A DNA stretch of 64,000 nt from CAWHBO01 sp963827735 (GTDB lineage Bacteria; Patescibacteriota; Patescibacteriia; Patescibacteriales; UBA12075): assembly GCA_963827735.1 (NCBI GenBank), contig CAWHBO010000008.1, positions 1 to 64,000 of the forward strand, read 5' to 3'. Below the pieces are notes generated by a model. It saw only the letters and a list, made by a program, of their open reading frames with translations, was not told where the DNA came from and did not search any database. Positions 49,601 to 56,979 of the stretch are shown here, piece by piece (the stretch's first letter is position 1; each line of letters starts with the position of its first letter). Both the position numbers and the translations under genes were made by a program.

Positions 49601-51248
49601 CTTTGGTGGAATCTTTTGTTGTTGAGCCGGTATTTCCTGCGGCATCTGTTTGTGATGCAGAGGCAGACAATGCTCCATCAGCTAATACACCTAAATCAAA
49701 AGTTGCCATCCATGTATTTGCAGTGCAAACAGGAGCTGCTGTAATTCCATTGATATCCAAAGAAACGATTGAAGCTTCTTCGGAACATGTTCCGGATAAG
49801 ATTACCGCCGATTGATTTTTGTTATCAACTGCAGGGAAAGAATCGATCGTAACAACCGGGATAATTTTATCTATATTGGCAACTGTCGCCTCTGCCGAAC
49901 CTGTGTTGCCGTTAACGTCCGAAAATTCAAAAGTAAAGGTTCCGTTGTCTGTAAAATTATAATTTACACTGCCGCCGTTATTCGTAACCGTTACGGCTTC
50001 GCTTGGATTAAGAGTTGCCAAAACATCAGTATTGATCGGTTCGGTAGCGCTGTACGCTACTGTTGCAGTCGGAGCAATGGTATCTTTGGTAGAATTTTTG
50101 GAATCTGAACCGGTCTTATCATTTGAATTGGTTTGTGATGCGCCGGCAGTGACCATACCATCTGTTAAAGTGCTCAAATCCAGTGTAGCTGACCAAGCGT
50201 TGGCCGTGCAAACCGGAGTCGCTGTAATTCCGTTCACATCCAAAGAAACGATTGAATCGTTTTCAGAACAAGTTCCAGATATGGCTACCGCTGTTTCATT
50301 TGCGATATTTACGGCAGGAAATGAGCTGATGGTAACAACCGGAGAAGGAACGTCAATCTTTGCCACATTTGCTGAAGTATAAGTGGCTGTGTTTCCGACG
50401 TTATCTGAAATTACATATTGATACTTATAACAATTGCCGATTGAAACGGAAGAATCAGTGTATGAGCCGTCAGTTTCTGAAACCAAATCAGCAAATGAAC
50501 CGAAAGTTCCGCATATGCCATCAGTCAAAACTGCTGAAGCGCGTTGGATTTTTCCAGAAGACAGATTAAGTCCTGCTCCGCTGTCTGTGCCAATCGCATA
50601 AGTTAACGGCACAGAAACGATTGTATAAGTTCCATCGGCATAAGAGATTGATCCGCCGGATGGAGCTGTTGTATCAGGAGTATATGTTACAGTAATTTGT
50701 ATATAATCAACAGATGCTGTTCTGTTATTAGGGTTGATCGAAAGCGCAACACCAAAATTTGAAGCATTTATATCAGAGTATGTCCAAGTACTTCCCCATG
50801 TATCAGATGATGAACCATAGTTTGCTGTAGTTTCAGATGATGGCCAGTCTGAAGAAGTATTTGCTTTATTATTTCCCACAATATTACCTTCTTTTATCAA
50901 TTTTACAGTATTGTCCCTTGCGTCATTACCCATGCCCGTAGTTCCGAATCTTCCTATAGAAACTTGGATCCCATTGACTGTTGCGCCAACAGGAATAACG
51001 AATCCGTAATTTGTCGCCTCAAGGTAATGAGTCTGGCTATATCCGTTTGCTGTAACATAACTGTTATCATTCGCAGTCACTCTAGTCGGATTTAACCAAG
51101 AAGAAGATCCGACGCCTGAAACATCGGTACCAGCGCCTGCATTATTGGGTCCTGCGTTCGCCGCCAATGCGAACGGCGCATTGATTAATAAGATACTGAC
51201 AAACATGATCACCCCTCCAGTGATAAAAGATTTAAGATTCAGTTTCAT
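43605..51248 (-). CDS. Giant multidomain surface protein with NodB polysaccharide deacetylase, CBM-like and Ig-like repeats
   Basis: About 2,547 residues from ATG 51248 (numbers below count from the in-frame TTG 51287). Signal peptide to ~43. Adhesion-type beta domains run ~50-745. A carbohydrate-binding-like domain (~756-906) precedes a NodB deacetylase: LTFDDG (~919-924), GGHTQSH (His1132, His1136), YPYG (~1171), AFHD (His1242). The NodB fold is interrupted at ~954-1108 by a second CBM-like domain. HYR- and DUF5011-like Ig domains follow (~1385-1720), five 70-residue tandem repeats, a fibronectin-III-like domain (~2210-2300), a Gly/Ser/Thr linker and a ~200-residue C-terminal domain starting KVLGVEYADYSGY. 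Likely surface-bound and able to deacetylate an N-acetylated polysaccharide (inference). Third in a unit with GT2 and a two-TM protein. Confidence 0.87.
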   Translation of the reverse strand: MKLNLKSFITGGVIMFVSILLINAPFALAANAGPNNAGAGTDVSGVGSSSWLNPTRVTANDNSYVTANGYSQTHYLEATNYGFVIPVGATVNGIQVSIGRFGTTGMGNDARDNTVKLIKEGNIVGNNKANTSSDWPSSETTANYGSSSDTWGSTWTYSDINASNFGVALSINPNNRTASVDYIQITVTYTPDTTAPSGGSISYADGTYTIVSVPLTYAIGTDSGAGLNLSSGKIQRASAVLTDGICGTFGSFADLVSETDGSYTDSSVSIGNCYKYQYVISDNVGNTATYTSANVAKIDVPSPVVTISSFPAVNIANETAVAISGTCSENDSIVSLDVNGITATPVCTANAWSATLDLSTLTDGMVTAGASQTNSNDKTGSDSKNSTKDTIAPTATVAYSATEPINTDVLATLNPSEAVTVTNNGGSVNYNFTDNGTFTFEFSDVNGNTGSAEATVANIDKIIPVVTIDSFPAVDNKNQSAVILSGTCSEEASIVSLDINGITAAPVCTANTWMATFDLGVLADGALSASASQTDAAGNTGSTTKDSTKVTISGLSVIVNVIGGTKTAADFAVTVAGADATPNSFIGSVSGTAVTITPDAEYNVSAGTITHYTAEYSADCSSTAGLTAGASATCTITETFVQPVATLNVVLNVINDNTGTNVPGDFTVHVNGANPNLENFPGGSDGTAVKINAEEDYSVSVATLSYTSSFSPDCVSSLMEGDNVTCTITMNDVAQLSDGQNAPNLIENPSLEISSAGLPSNWIKGGWGTNDRVLTYPVDGIGGGVAVKMTISSYTDGDAKWYFNEVPVIAGHSYTYRDDYISNASTMLTAEYFDAAHNHLSFGGWYSVTASAADWKDSQATFSVPDGAAYMTVFHSIQSAGFLTIDNASLTEVALPVPFSQGFVSLTFDDGFTSQYDNAREKLNTAGMKGTFYILTHLSSGFSIINPSLETANGTNPEGWNKSGSTAATYAYPVAGHNGDKAVEVSATQNGSNAAWYFTPVTVMPDYVYAFSEWYKSTANSELVALVTKADGTIAQVDATDAEGNTVDSSIKLASTGDVWDEVRTYFYIPSDAKTITVVNRLQGIGTLTVDDATMGIMDYMTADQVKDLQADGHEIGGHTQSHRDLTSLPIDEATTEISGGRQDLLDNGITTVKSFDYPYGAFNGNIQDAVMNSGYTSGRSVVPGFNGKRDNKFALFSESVNADTSLATIESWIDKAKADRTWLILAFHDITNNQDGLPYSTTPANLKTIINYIGAKSVPVKTVSEGIELMRTPTLNVITTVVNNFGGTAIPSDFNIGVTAKNPIPAANMGSEAGVIYNFDSGAYAAGILTALPDNYTASLSSGCSGSLAIGDAIAECTITISDKDITAPVISVHENIISEAVSPAGTAVEYTLPTATDDHDGAVTVNCSPVSGSIFAFGDTTVTCNAADASGNLAVATVFTVSVVDTTAPVITLNGNDTVTVELHGTYTEQGATVSDNNDANFSAFPSGMVDTETVGSYSIAYDATDSSGNVATQVIRTVNVVDTTAPAILIAGVAADGVDMSGDLSAGYILETNNVSDKEYLVQFKSGTVASESLSDEYFGLTLINSTVSADDLKAYYAARTGEPFLTYLNEAVDGINPFVYINGSTVKLVDGARHYFNAPDSDMAIPGNYPLGTYTVSGKIKDLTGNEATVTYILIVAGDRIAPVITLNGSTPDVERGTAYIELGATANDNTDGSFDATPSGVVDTSIVGVYTVIYTATDKAGNEAEPISRSVTVVDTLGPTATISFDQTAPTNGPVVATINPNEDVTVTNNDGLFSYTFDDNGSFTFEFIDVSGNSGSAVATVSNIDKIAPVATIGYNPTIMTNGSVIATLDPSESVIVTNNGGSFIYTFDDNGTFMFEFKDAAGNTGSVEATVNNIDKSLPGGIITYSTTAPTNGSVTATLDPSEDVIVTNNDGSFSYTFDTNGSFTFEFVDDAGNTGSAEAIVSNIDKVTPTAEIGYNPSAPTNGSVTATLNPSEDVIVTNNDGSLSYTFTDNGTFTFEFVDTAGNTGSAEAVVTNIDKTVPTATVSYDITVITNHNVIATLIPSKPVTITNNGGALEYVFTENGNFTFEFVDAAGNTGSTEATVNNIDKIYPVISLIGSSTVYVAVGATYTDLGATSSDNYDSDITSRLATSTNLDTSIAGTYQYNYDVSDAAGNEANQVSRTVIVSALGLSAEQNSSASTDSVTITWTTSHPASSRVLYDTVSHTTASSTEVGPANYGYSKSTVENANLVTNHSVTISGLTSNTTYFFRPVSHGSPETIGNEVTVTTAKVASSGGGGGGSSPRVVTKVATTTVATSTVATTTVPAVTAEPVKVLGVEYADYSGYSTLYGLTGELTNAISLSEAQIVFGQTAMTKMDASIEVIYNKVIKSYKGVLTDNQKYSLSFFIQTGTPTTKKLGAGERAGVVSSYLSAYGRLPEKLTDWQDTIKIGNGRWPAEKSATAEAAAMLKFKQVYKRDAVMANTNDNAAVSIIAYGLRSASRNMTNEAAAIKSFKAIFHQGPLSANDWDTVRAIAYSGAKR
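44895..45965 (-). repeat. Five tandem 210-bp coding repeats (70-residue Ig-like units)
   Basis: Blocks repeat every ~210 bases (e.g. near 44,930, 45,140, 45,350, 45,560, 45,770). Each encodes a unit around VIATLDPSEDVIVTNN, GSFTFEFVDAAGNTGSAEA and VNNIDK. Diverged single units occur near 50,000 as well. Purely coding, no spacers, so not a CRISPR array. Confidence 0.8.
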
Positions 51249-51276
51249 AGTTATTTTTAGAATTAAATAAAAAAAC

Positions 51277-51594
51277 CTACCTGCCAAAATTTGACAAGTA
51301 AGCGTTAGCTTCGCTGATATCCAAATGCAACAATGTGCGCAAAAAAACGGAATTATTCCTGATCAGATTGATTGATGAATGCTTTTCAACGATGCTGGCG
51401 TGGACCATCAAGGCGGCGGAAACGAAAACAAAACTGAAAACGCCGGTTATGATAACCAAGCCGAGCCAGGTATTAAATGCTGAATACTGCCTAACTGTCC
51501 GTTTGGCATTGGGAACAATGTTAAACGTCTTATAGACAATAATCAAAATGATATGCACCAAAATAGACAATCCTATAAAGGGAGTCAACGGCAT
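51277..51594 (-). CDS. Small two-TM membrane protein between synthase and deacetylase genes
   Basis: 105 residues with two hydrophobic spans (LSILVHIILIIVYKTF, ~8-23; WLGLVIITGVFSFVFVSAALMV, ~43-64), a basic loop between them (NAKRTVRQYS) and a ~40-residue tail. It starts 18 bases after the GT2 stop and ends 28 bases before the giant protein's ATG, so the three are surely cotranscribed. Size, span count and position recall PgaD, the small partner of the PNAG synthase PgaC, but I see no sequence motif that proves homology. Function otherwise unknown. Confidence 0.7.
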   Translation of the reverse strand: MPLTPFIGLSILVHIILIIVYKTFNIVPNAKRTVRQYSAFNTWLGLVIITGVFSFVFVSAALMVHASIVEKHSSINLIRNNSVFLRTLLHLDISEANAYLSNFGR

Positions 51595-51612
51595 AAATTT
51601 ACAGTTACAAGC

Positions 51613-52632
51613 TTATCTTATGTTTAATCTCTCCGGCTTAAACCAGATCAAATTTTTCCTCCTTAAAACTACCTCCTTTATAAATTGTTCCAAATATATA
51701 TATGCATTAACAAATACCAAAATCATGTAAGGAATCGGCGCGAACACCAAGCTGAAGCGCTTCTCTTTCCAAGCTGCCCAAACCGCAAAAACAACCGCCA
51801 CAATGAAGTATCCATACAAGAGCCAAAATCCGAACCAAGGGTTGAGAACCGGAATCAAAAACAACAAAAGCGAAAAGATCAGTCCTTCGGAATAAATTAG
51901 CGACAGTTCAAACGCTCTGATCGGACTCATCGGAATGATGATATAGTGCTTAACCAGATTTTGCCAACCGCCTCCGAACCATCGGCGCATCTGATTGATA
52001 TAGTTTTTCAAATTTGCCGGATCCTGCGTATACGAAATCGCGTTCTGGTTATAAACAATTTTTAAACTGCTGTGATGTAATTTATACGTAAAATCCAAAT
52101 CTTCGGTAATGGTGTCATGGTCAAAAGTAATCTCGTTTTTGAAAAGATTGGTCCTGAACGCACTGGCGGCACCAGGCATGACAAAAATATAATTCATAAA
52201 ATTCTGCGCCAGCTTATGGATGTTCTGTCCGATGGCATAATCATATGCTCGGCACAAAGTCAGCCAATTGTACGGTATGCTCTGAACGCGTCCGGCAACA
52301 GCTACAATGTTCGGATTTTGAAAACTTTTTTCAATCTCCTCCGTGAAATGTTTATCAAGCAAAGTGTCAGCATCGGTCGTTACGACGACATCGCCGGTGA
52401 CGAACCGCAGCCCGAACTCCTGGGCGCTGCTTTTGTTGCCGGTATTCTTGGGTGTACGGTAGTGTGTTATGAATTTGGAATAATATTCCAAAGTTTCCGC
52501 AGTCCGATCTTTTGAACAATCGTCTATAAATATCAATTCATCAAACGGACGCACTTGATTCATGCAGGACCGGATTGACGAAGCCAGTGATTTTTCTTCG
52601 TTATAGCATGGAACCAAAAGCGATATTTTCAT
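51613..52632 (-). CDS. Processive family-2 glycosyltransferase (polysaccharide synthase)
   Basis: 339 residues. GT-A domain MKISLLVPCYNEEKSLASSI, FIDDCSKDRT (DD37-38), TTDADTLLD (DxD at 87-89), TITEDLDFTYKL (catalytic Asp/Glu region 176-180) and QMRRW (214-218), the QxxRW motif of processive beta-glycan synthases. Three C-terminal membrane spans (~243-265, 268-287, 297-317) anchor it. No N-terminal span is present, unlike PgaC or cellulose synthase, so the small two-TM protein next door may supply part of the channel (inference). Likely makes an extracellular polysaccharide; the sugar cannot be read from sequence, but the adjacent deacetylase favours an N-acetylhexosamine polymer. Confidence 0.87.
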   Translation of the reverse strand: MKISLLVPCYNEEKSLASSIRSCMNQVRPFDELIFIDDCSKDRTAETLEYYSKFITHYRTPKNTGNKSSAQEFGLRFVTGDVVVTTDADTLLDKHFTEEIEKSFQNPNIVAVAGRVQSIPYNWLTLCRAYDYAIGQNIHKLAQNFMNYIFVMPGAASAFRTNLFKNEITFDHDTITEDLDFTYKLHHSSLKIVYNQNAISYTQDPANLKNYINQMRRWFGGGWQNLVKHYIIIPMSPIRAFELSLIYSEGLIFSLLLFLIPVLNPWFGFWLLYGYFIVAVVFAVWAAWKEKRFSLVFAPIPYMILVFVNAYIYLEQFIKEVVLRRKNLIWFKPERLNIR

Positions 52633-52787
52633 ATCTTTAAAAATTTGACAAGCTTTGATTAAAATTCCCTCCTTAAATCACTTAACAAAAAAATCCCAAG
52701 TTTTAAATTTTACTTGATAGAAAATCTTAAACTAATAACGCAAAAAAGTCAATAGACATAAATCAAGGAAATTGGCAAATAATTCAA

Positions 52788-52820
52788 CAAAAAATACCCC
52801 AAAATCTTGAGGTATTTTTT
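52788..52820 (-). terminator. Intrinsic terminator after the SH3b-GH26-like gene
   Basis: AAAAATACC and GGTATTTTT arms around a 12-base loop; on the minus strand it is followed by U-rich sequence. It separates this gene (stop 52,860) from the GT2 operon. The rest of the 227-base gap is AT-rich and empty. Confidence 0.8.
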
Positions 52821-52859
52821 ATCTTTAATATTTATCAAAATTAAATTTTTTACCTTAAA

Positions 52860-54575
52860 TTAAGGAATAATTGCTTTAAAGGCGGAAAGTGATGAGGTAT
52901 CTGAATTTACAAGCCAGTTCGGAGAACCCCCCTGATTGAACCAAACCCAACCGGCGATATTTGAATAACTTTTGATATGAGCGCCAAGACCTTCCGTTAT
53001 CCAAGCAGACTTTTGCGTGCCGGCAGTTGATGCTGTTGAAAAGATATATATCGGTTTATGAAAACATTGCAGTTGATCAATGGCCGTATCAAATACTTGC
53101 CCGAAAGTCTGCCAAGGATTTCCAAAGTTAAAACCGTCAACTCCGACATAATCCACATAATCGTCTCCGGGATAGTAATCAGAAAAGGTATTCCCGGATG
53201 TTGCCGGAATGGACACGTTGTTATACGCGACACCAAATTTCACATTTGTAACTCCGGAAAACAAATCATGTATGCGCTGCCATGCAGTTTTGAATTTAGC
53301 TGCTGTGTTACCGTTTTGTCCATACCCCCAAGCTTCTTCATTAAGATTCATTTCATCAAAAGGAACCAAGATAACCGGGTAGCCATAAGCTTTCGCTGAA
53401 GCGGCAAAACTTTTTATATATTCATCTTTACTGCCATTGATTATGCTATCATATCCAAAACTGGGCTCCCAAAAAATTATCAGAGTCTTGCCTTTTTGTC
53501 CGACTTTTGATGAAAGCGCTGAAGGAAAACTGTTGTCCCAGCCTTCAAAATCCGCGTACAAATTCATTGATTTTCCAACCAAAGTTTCAAAATTTGACAA
53601 ATCGCTAGCGCCATCCCCTACATAAGCGCCCCAAAGCATGGAGCTGGCTGTCGTGGCTACCGGAGCAGTCGTTGTCGCCACCGGCGCCGTGGTTGTGGCC
53701 ACAGGAGCCGTAGTCGTGGCAACTGGCGGCGTTACAGTTGAACCTGAACCGGATGAGCCCGTACTCCCTGACGAACTTGAACCTCCAGACGATCCAGAAC
53801 CTCCTGAAGACGTGGACCCGGTAGAACCAGTATTTGATGTTGTTCCTGTACCACTGGTACCGGTTGATCCGCCGGATGAAACGCTGGTCGTTGTACTTGC
53901 GGTTGTGGTTGCGGTTGTTGATGTTGAAACTGAAGTGGTTGTGGTGGCAGAGACCGCAGGCGTCGTTATTTGAACAGGCGCGGCCGCAATCAATTTCAAA
54001 TATTTATCAACCGACCAGCCGTCAACGCCGGTGGCGTAATTTATTTTCCACCAGATAAAGCCATTGGCAGTTTTTGGCCCATCCAAAACAATGCCGGTGG
54101 CGTTTAATCTCTGATATCCCAACAATTTTGAACCGGTTGATGGGAGGGATCTGACGGATAGCGTTTGAGTCGTTACCCCGACCTTATCGCCTTTCTTAAA
54201 CTTAAAACTCTGTGAAATTCCCAGCACCACCGGTTTGTCCAATGATAAATATTTTGCCGCCGACCAGCCGTCGGTTCCGCTTACATAATCAATCTTGTAC
54301 CAATCATAGCCATCAGCTGATTTTGGCCCCTCAACGATTGTTCCCTTGCTTTTGTTGGATTGGAAACCAATGATTGCGGAGTTGACAGTCGGCAAAGCCC
54401 TCACTCTCAAAGTAGCAGTCGTGACAGATATGCTGTCGCCGGCCTTAAAACTGTTATCAGCTGCAAAAAGCTGGCTTATCCCGACAGATAAACCAATGAT
54501 CAAAAAACAGAAAATTAACGCGCAAAATTTAAAAAATGTTGATTTTTTCCCTCTCTTGAAAATGTTTTTTAGCAT
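52860..54575 (-). CDS. Secreted SH3b-SH3b-linker-GH26-like protein, nucleophile Glu missing
   Basis: 571 residues. N-terminal signal/anchor (FFKFCALIFCFLIIGLSVGI). Two bacterial SH3 domains (~42-113 and ~122-196) have the repeated pattern VTTATLRVRALPT / VTTQTLSVRSLPS. A long Ser/Thr/Gly/Pro linker (~205-312) includes tandem APVATTT units. The catalytic-type domain (~315-571) matches GH26: WGAYVGDGASDLSNFE, IIFWEPSFGYD, ILVPFDEMNLNEEAWGYG (acid/base Glu408) and YVDYVGVDGFNFG. The strand carrying the nucleophile reads KPIYIFSTASTAG, with Ser513 where GH26 enzymes have Glu. Binding or an altered mechanism is likelier than normal hydrolysis. Confidence 0.82.
   Translation of the reverse strand: MLKNIFKRGKKSTFFKFCALIFCFLIIGLSVGISQLFAADNSFKAGDSISVTTATLRVRALPTVNSAIIGFQSNKSKGTIVEGPKSADGYDWYKIDYVSGTDGWSAAKYLSLDKPVVLGISQSFKFKKGDKVGVTTQTLSVRSLPSTGSKLLGYQRLNATGIVLDGPKTANGFIWWKINYATGVDGWSVDKYLKLIAAAPVQITTPAVSATTTTSVSTSTTATTTASTTTSVSSGGSTGTSGTGTTSNTGSTGSTSSGGSGSSGGSSSSGSTGSSGSGSTVTPPVATTTAPVATTTAPVATTTAPVATTASSMLWGAYVGDGASDLSNFETLVGKSMNLYADFEGWDNSFPSALSSKVGQKGKTLIIFWEPSFGYDSIINGSKDEYIKSFAASAKAYGYPVILVPFDEMNLNEEAWGYGQNGNTAAKFKTAWQRIHDLFSGVTNVKFGVAYNNVSIPATSGNTFSDYYPGDDYVDYVGVDGFNFGNPWQTFGQVFDTAIDQLQCFHKPIYIFSTASTAGTQKSAWITEGLGAHIKSYSNIAGWVWFNQGGSPNWLVNSDTSSLSAFKAIIP
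53640..53730 (-). repeat. Tandem APVATTT-coding repeats in the linker
   Basis: Four near-identical 21-base units encode APVATTT in the GH26-like protein's linker. The opposite strand also stays open across them, which is a by-product of the repeat. Confidence 0.75.
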
Positions 54576-54659
54576 ATATTTCTATAATTTTATAAGAGTT
54601 AACTTTTACCTCCATACTCTAACAAAACTATAAAAAATAGGCAAGGAAAAGAATCAAAT

Positions 54660-55307
54660 TTACTTATAAGCCTCCATTTCCTCGTGAGTTATATTATTCA
54701 CGACTTTCCCGGAATAATTATCTCGCAACTCCTCCAAATTTTTCACCAATCTTATTTTCCCAATTTCAACAACATAAATTTTTCCATCCCCAATCTCCCT
54801 GATCAATTCTCCGTTGCCGTAAGGCTGAAATTTATATTGATCCAAATCATCTTGGCTTACGGAAATGATTTCCTGTCCGCGAAATTCGCTTAACTCTTTG
54901 AGGCTCGCGATATATTTTTTATATCCGCCTTTTATCAGGTATATTCTCTTATCCTCAGTCCGCAAAAGCGACCCATCCGGAAAAAAGCGAACGCCCAAAA
55001 CTTTCACCGCCTGCTTGTCCGCCGGCTTATCTGTTGTTTCCGGCTTCTTAACATCAACACTGGTCGTGGCTATTGCAATGATTTTTTTACGCGCCATCAA
55101 ACGCGAACCGCTACTGGAAACAATCTTGCTTTTTGCATCATCAGCTTTAACATCAGAACCTTCATTGTCTCCGCTTGTGCCGCTTCCCGGCTCCGTCTGC
55201 ACATTCAACGCCTTGGGATCAGTGCTGATTTTGCCGGTGATTTCGGAGGCGTGGGCGCTTACAACGGATAATAAAAATATCACGATTGTGGTTAAAATTT
55301 GTTTCAT
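54660..55307 (-). CDS. Secreted protein with KVLG-type repeat domain
   Basis: 215 residues. Signal peptide MKQILTTIVIFLLSVVSAHA. A low-complexity charged segment (~25-95, including SKIVSSSGSRLMARKKIIAIA) is followed by KVLGVRFFPDGSLLRTEDKR, then two similar units: IYLIKGGYKKYIASLKELSEF and IYVVEIGKIRLVKNLEELRD, each with a following ISVSQDDLDQYK or NNITHEEMEAYK. The repeat (a Y[VL]I-x-G-x-K strand, a leucine helix, an acidic helix) is common in Patescibacteria secreted proteins as I recall, and shares the KVLGV opening with the giant protein's C-terminus. Function unknown. The 136-base gap upstream holds a hairpin at 55,349-55,386. Confidence 0.65.
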   Translation of the reverse strand: MKQILTTIVIFLLSVVSAHASEITGKISTDPKALNVQTEPGSGTSGDNEGSDVKADDAKSKIVSSSGSRLMARKKIIAIATTSVDVKKPETTDKPADKQAVKVLGVRFFPDGSLLRTEDKRIYLIKGGYKKYIASLKELSEFRGQEIISVSQDDLDQYKFQPYGNGELIREIGDGKIYVVEIGKIRLVKNLEELRDNYSGKVVNNITHEEMEAYK

Positions 55308-55348
55308 ATAAGCAATAAGTCTAATAGTTAATTAGTGATTAGTTAATT

Positions 55349-55386
55349 AGGAATTTAAAGTTTGAATTTCCTAATTAACCAATCAA
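55349..55386. repeat. Inverted repeat GTTAATTAGGAATTT / GAATTTCCTAATTAAC
   Basis: Nearly perfect 15-bp arms around a short AAAGTTT loop in the spacer between the KVLG-domain gene and the lamin-tail gene. Surrounding bases are TTAATTAG variants. Confidence 0.5.
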
Positions 55387-55443
55387 CTAATTAACAAACA
55401 AACAAATATTTTAGCGCTATCCGCGGTATCCTCATAATCAGCG

Positions 55444-56730
55444 TTACTCCGTCAAAATCCCATAACCAGAGCTGTAAAAACCGGCCAAAGTCCCGGCCGG
55501 AACTTTCATCCGGACAACAACGTTGACTTGCCGGCCAACTTCTGTTGATTCATCAATCCCGCTGATATCAGCTCCAAGCGACGGATATGCGCCATTTGAT
55601 GTGATATCAATCCAAATTGAGCCGTCAACCGAGAATTGCATGTTGCCTCCGGCACTGAGAGTTGCCGCTCCGCTCCAAGCGTCAAACTTCATCTTTAAAG
55701 TATTCTCGCTTAAATCTCTGACAGTGATATCAAAATTCCATTCCCAGCCGTTTGCATAATTGTTGTTGGCTTTGGCGCTCGTCTTTGTCATGGTTAAAGA
55801 ATTGAGCGCCATTCCGCACGGCAAAGTTGAAAATGTTGCGTCCGCGCTCGTATCATTCTCACTGCCGCTTTCATTCTCGGCGTAAATCGCATAATGATAT
55901 GTTGTATCGCATTCCAAGCCGCTCAAGCTGATGGTGTTATCTGTGTTAGCGGTAAATTCCAAACCGGAGGTGGAACTGCCATAAGCGCCGGTCAAGCCGT
56001 AGCGCACATACGCTGTCCCGACAGTGTTAACTTGGAAAATGATGTCAGCTTTTTTTGATCCGATGTTCTCAACCGGATTCTCATCTGGCGTAACAGTTAA
56101 AAGCACAGTGCCTCCAAAATCATCATCATCGCCAATGGTTTGAGAATTTTGAGGCGTGGGAGTGTTCAAAACTTGAAAATCAACTGAATTCTGATCGGTG
56201 TCTTCGCCATCCGGAACGCGCGCGATGCTCTTGGCTTCAGAAACTTCGGGAGCAGCCGCGCCCCCTTCATGGAACAGGGCATCGCCAAAACCGACATAAT
56301 CAATGACATTGGCAAGTGTCGCCGTGTCCACATTGACATTGTCGCTGGCCAAATACACGATGTTGCCGGCAGACAATGAAAAAGAGTTGCTGACAAGCGC
56401 GTCAGCCTTATCTTTAAGCGCTTGCGCGGTCGCACTGCCATTGCGCACAATCAAAAAATATCCTTTGGCCGGAATCGTTCCAGAAAGCGCCGCTTTGAAT
56501 GGCGAACCACCGGTGCCTGATGTTTTTTGGATTGACATACCAACCAATGATACGGCGGCATTTGTCGGGTTATACAGCTCCACCCAATCATCATCTGTCC
56601 CGCCTGCGCCAACCACAGAATCAACGCTTACTTCGTTTATCACAACATGGTCAACCAAGCCGGCCTGAACTTGACTGGCGCCGATAAACAAAACAGCGCA
56701 TAAAATTAAAAAAATGCCAGAAATTGGCAT
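55444..56730 (-). CDS. Secreted lamin-tail-domain protein with fibronectin-like domain
   Basis: 428 residues from ATG 56730, chosen because AAGGAGGGG lies immediately before it (the frame opens further at 56,766). Signal peptide MPISGIFLILCAVLFIGASQ up to about QAG. A lamin-tail domain (~24-175) has HVVINEVSVDSVVGAGGTDDDWVELYNPT, GYFLIVRNGSA and NVIDYVGFGDA. A fibronectin-like domain (~205-290: VENIGSKKADIIFQVNTVG, CDTTYHYAIYAENESGS) and a C-terminal beta domain follow. Bacterial lamin-tail domains often bind or process extracellular macromolecules, but no catalytic motif is visible. Intact. Confidence 0.78.
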   Translation of the reverse strand: MPISGIFLILCAVLFIGASQVQAGLVDHVVINEVSVDSVVGAGGTDDDWVELYNPTNAAVSLVGMSIQKTSGTGGSPFKAALSGTIPAKGYFLIVRNGSATAQALKDKADALVSNSFSLSAGNIVYLASDNVNVDTATLANVIDYVGFGDALFHEGGAAAPEVSEAKSIARVPDGEDTDQNSVDFQVLNTPTPQNSQTIGDDDDFGGTVLLTVTPDENPVENIGSKKADIIFQVNTVGTAYVRYGLTGAYGSSTSGLEFTANTDNTISLSGLECDTTYHYAIYAENESGSENDTSADATFSTLPCGMALNSLTMTKTSAKANNNYANGWEWNFDITVRDLSENTLKMKFDAWSGAATLSAGGNMQFSVDGSIWIDITSNGAYPSLGADISGIDESTEVGRQVNVVVRMKVPAGTLAGFYSSGYGILTE

Positions 56731-56917
56731 CACTCCCCTCCTTGTAAACATTTGTTTTTGTAGCAAGCGCCGGAAAAAACTTTTCAGCGCTTGTTTATAT
56801 TAATAATAAAGTTATCAACAGACAGATCTTGCCCTATAACCATATTATCAAAAATGACATTAAGAAAATCTAAAGAAATTGTTAAATTTTGATAAAATCA
56901 GGGGTTAGGCATAAAAA

Positions 56918-56949
56918 AACCGGCCATCCCCTTCATGGAATGCCCGGTT
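56918..56949 (-). terminator. Intrinsic terminator after the CHAP-domain gene
   Basis: AACCGG-C-CAT and ATG-C-CCGGTT arms (one mismatch), followed on the minus strand by U7. It lies 31 bases past the stop at 56,980. Confidence 0.75.
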
Positions 56950-56979
56950 ACTCAAATTGTTAAGTTGAAAAGTTAACAG

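Noticed and set aside
53638..53973. Plus-strand ORF rich in VVATGA repeats
   Set aside because: Mirror image of the Thr/Ala-rich linker repeats of the GH26-like protein.
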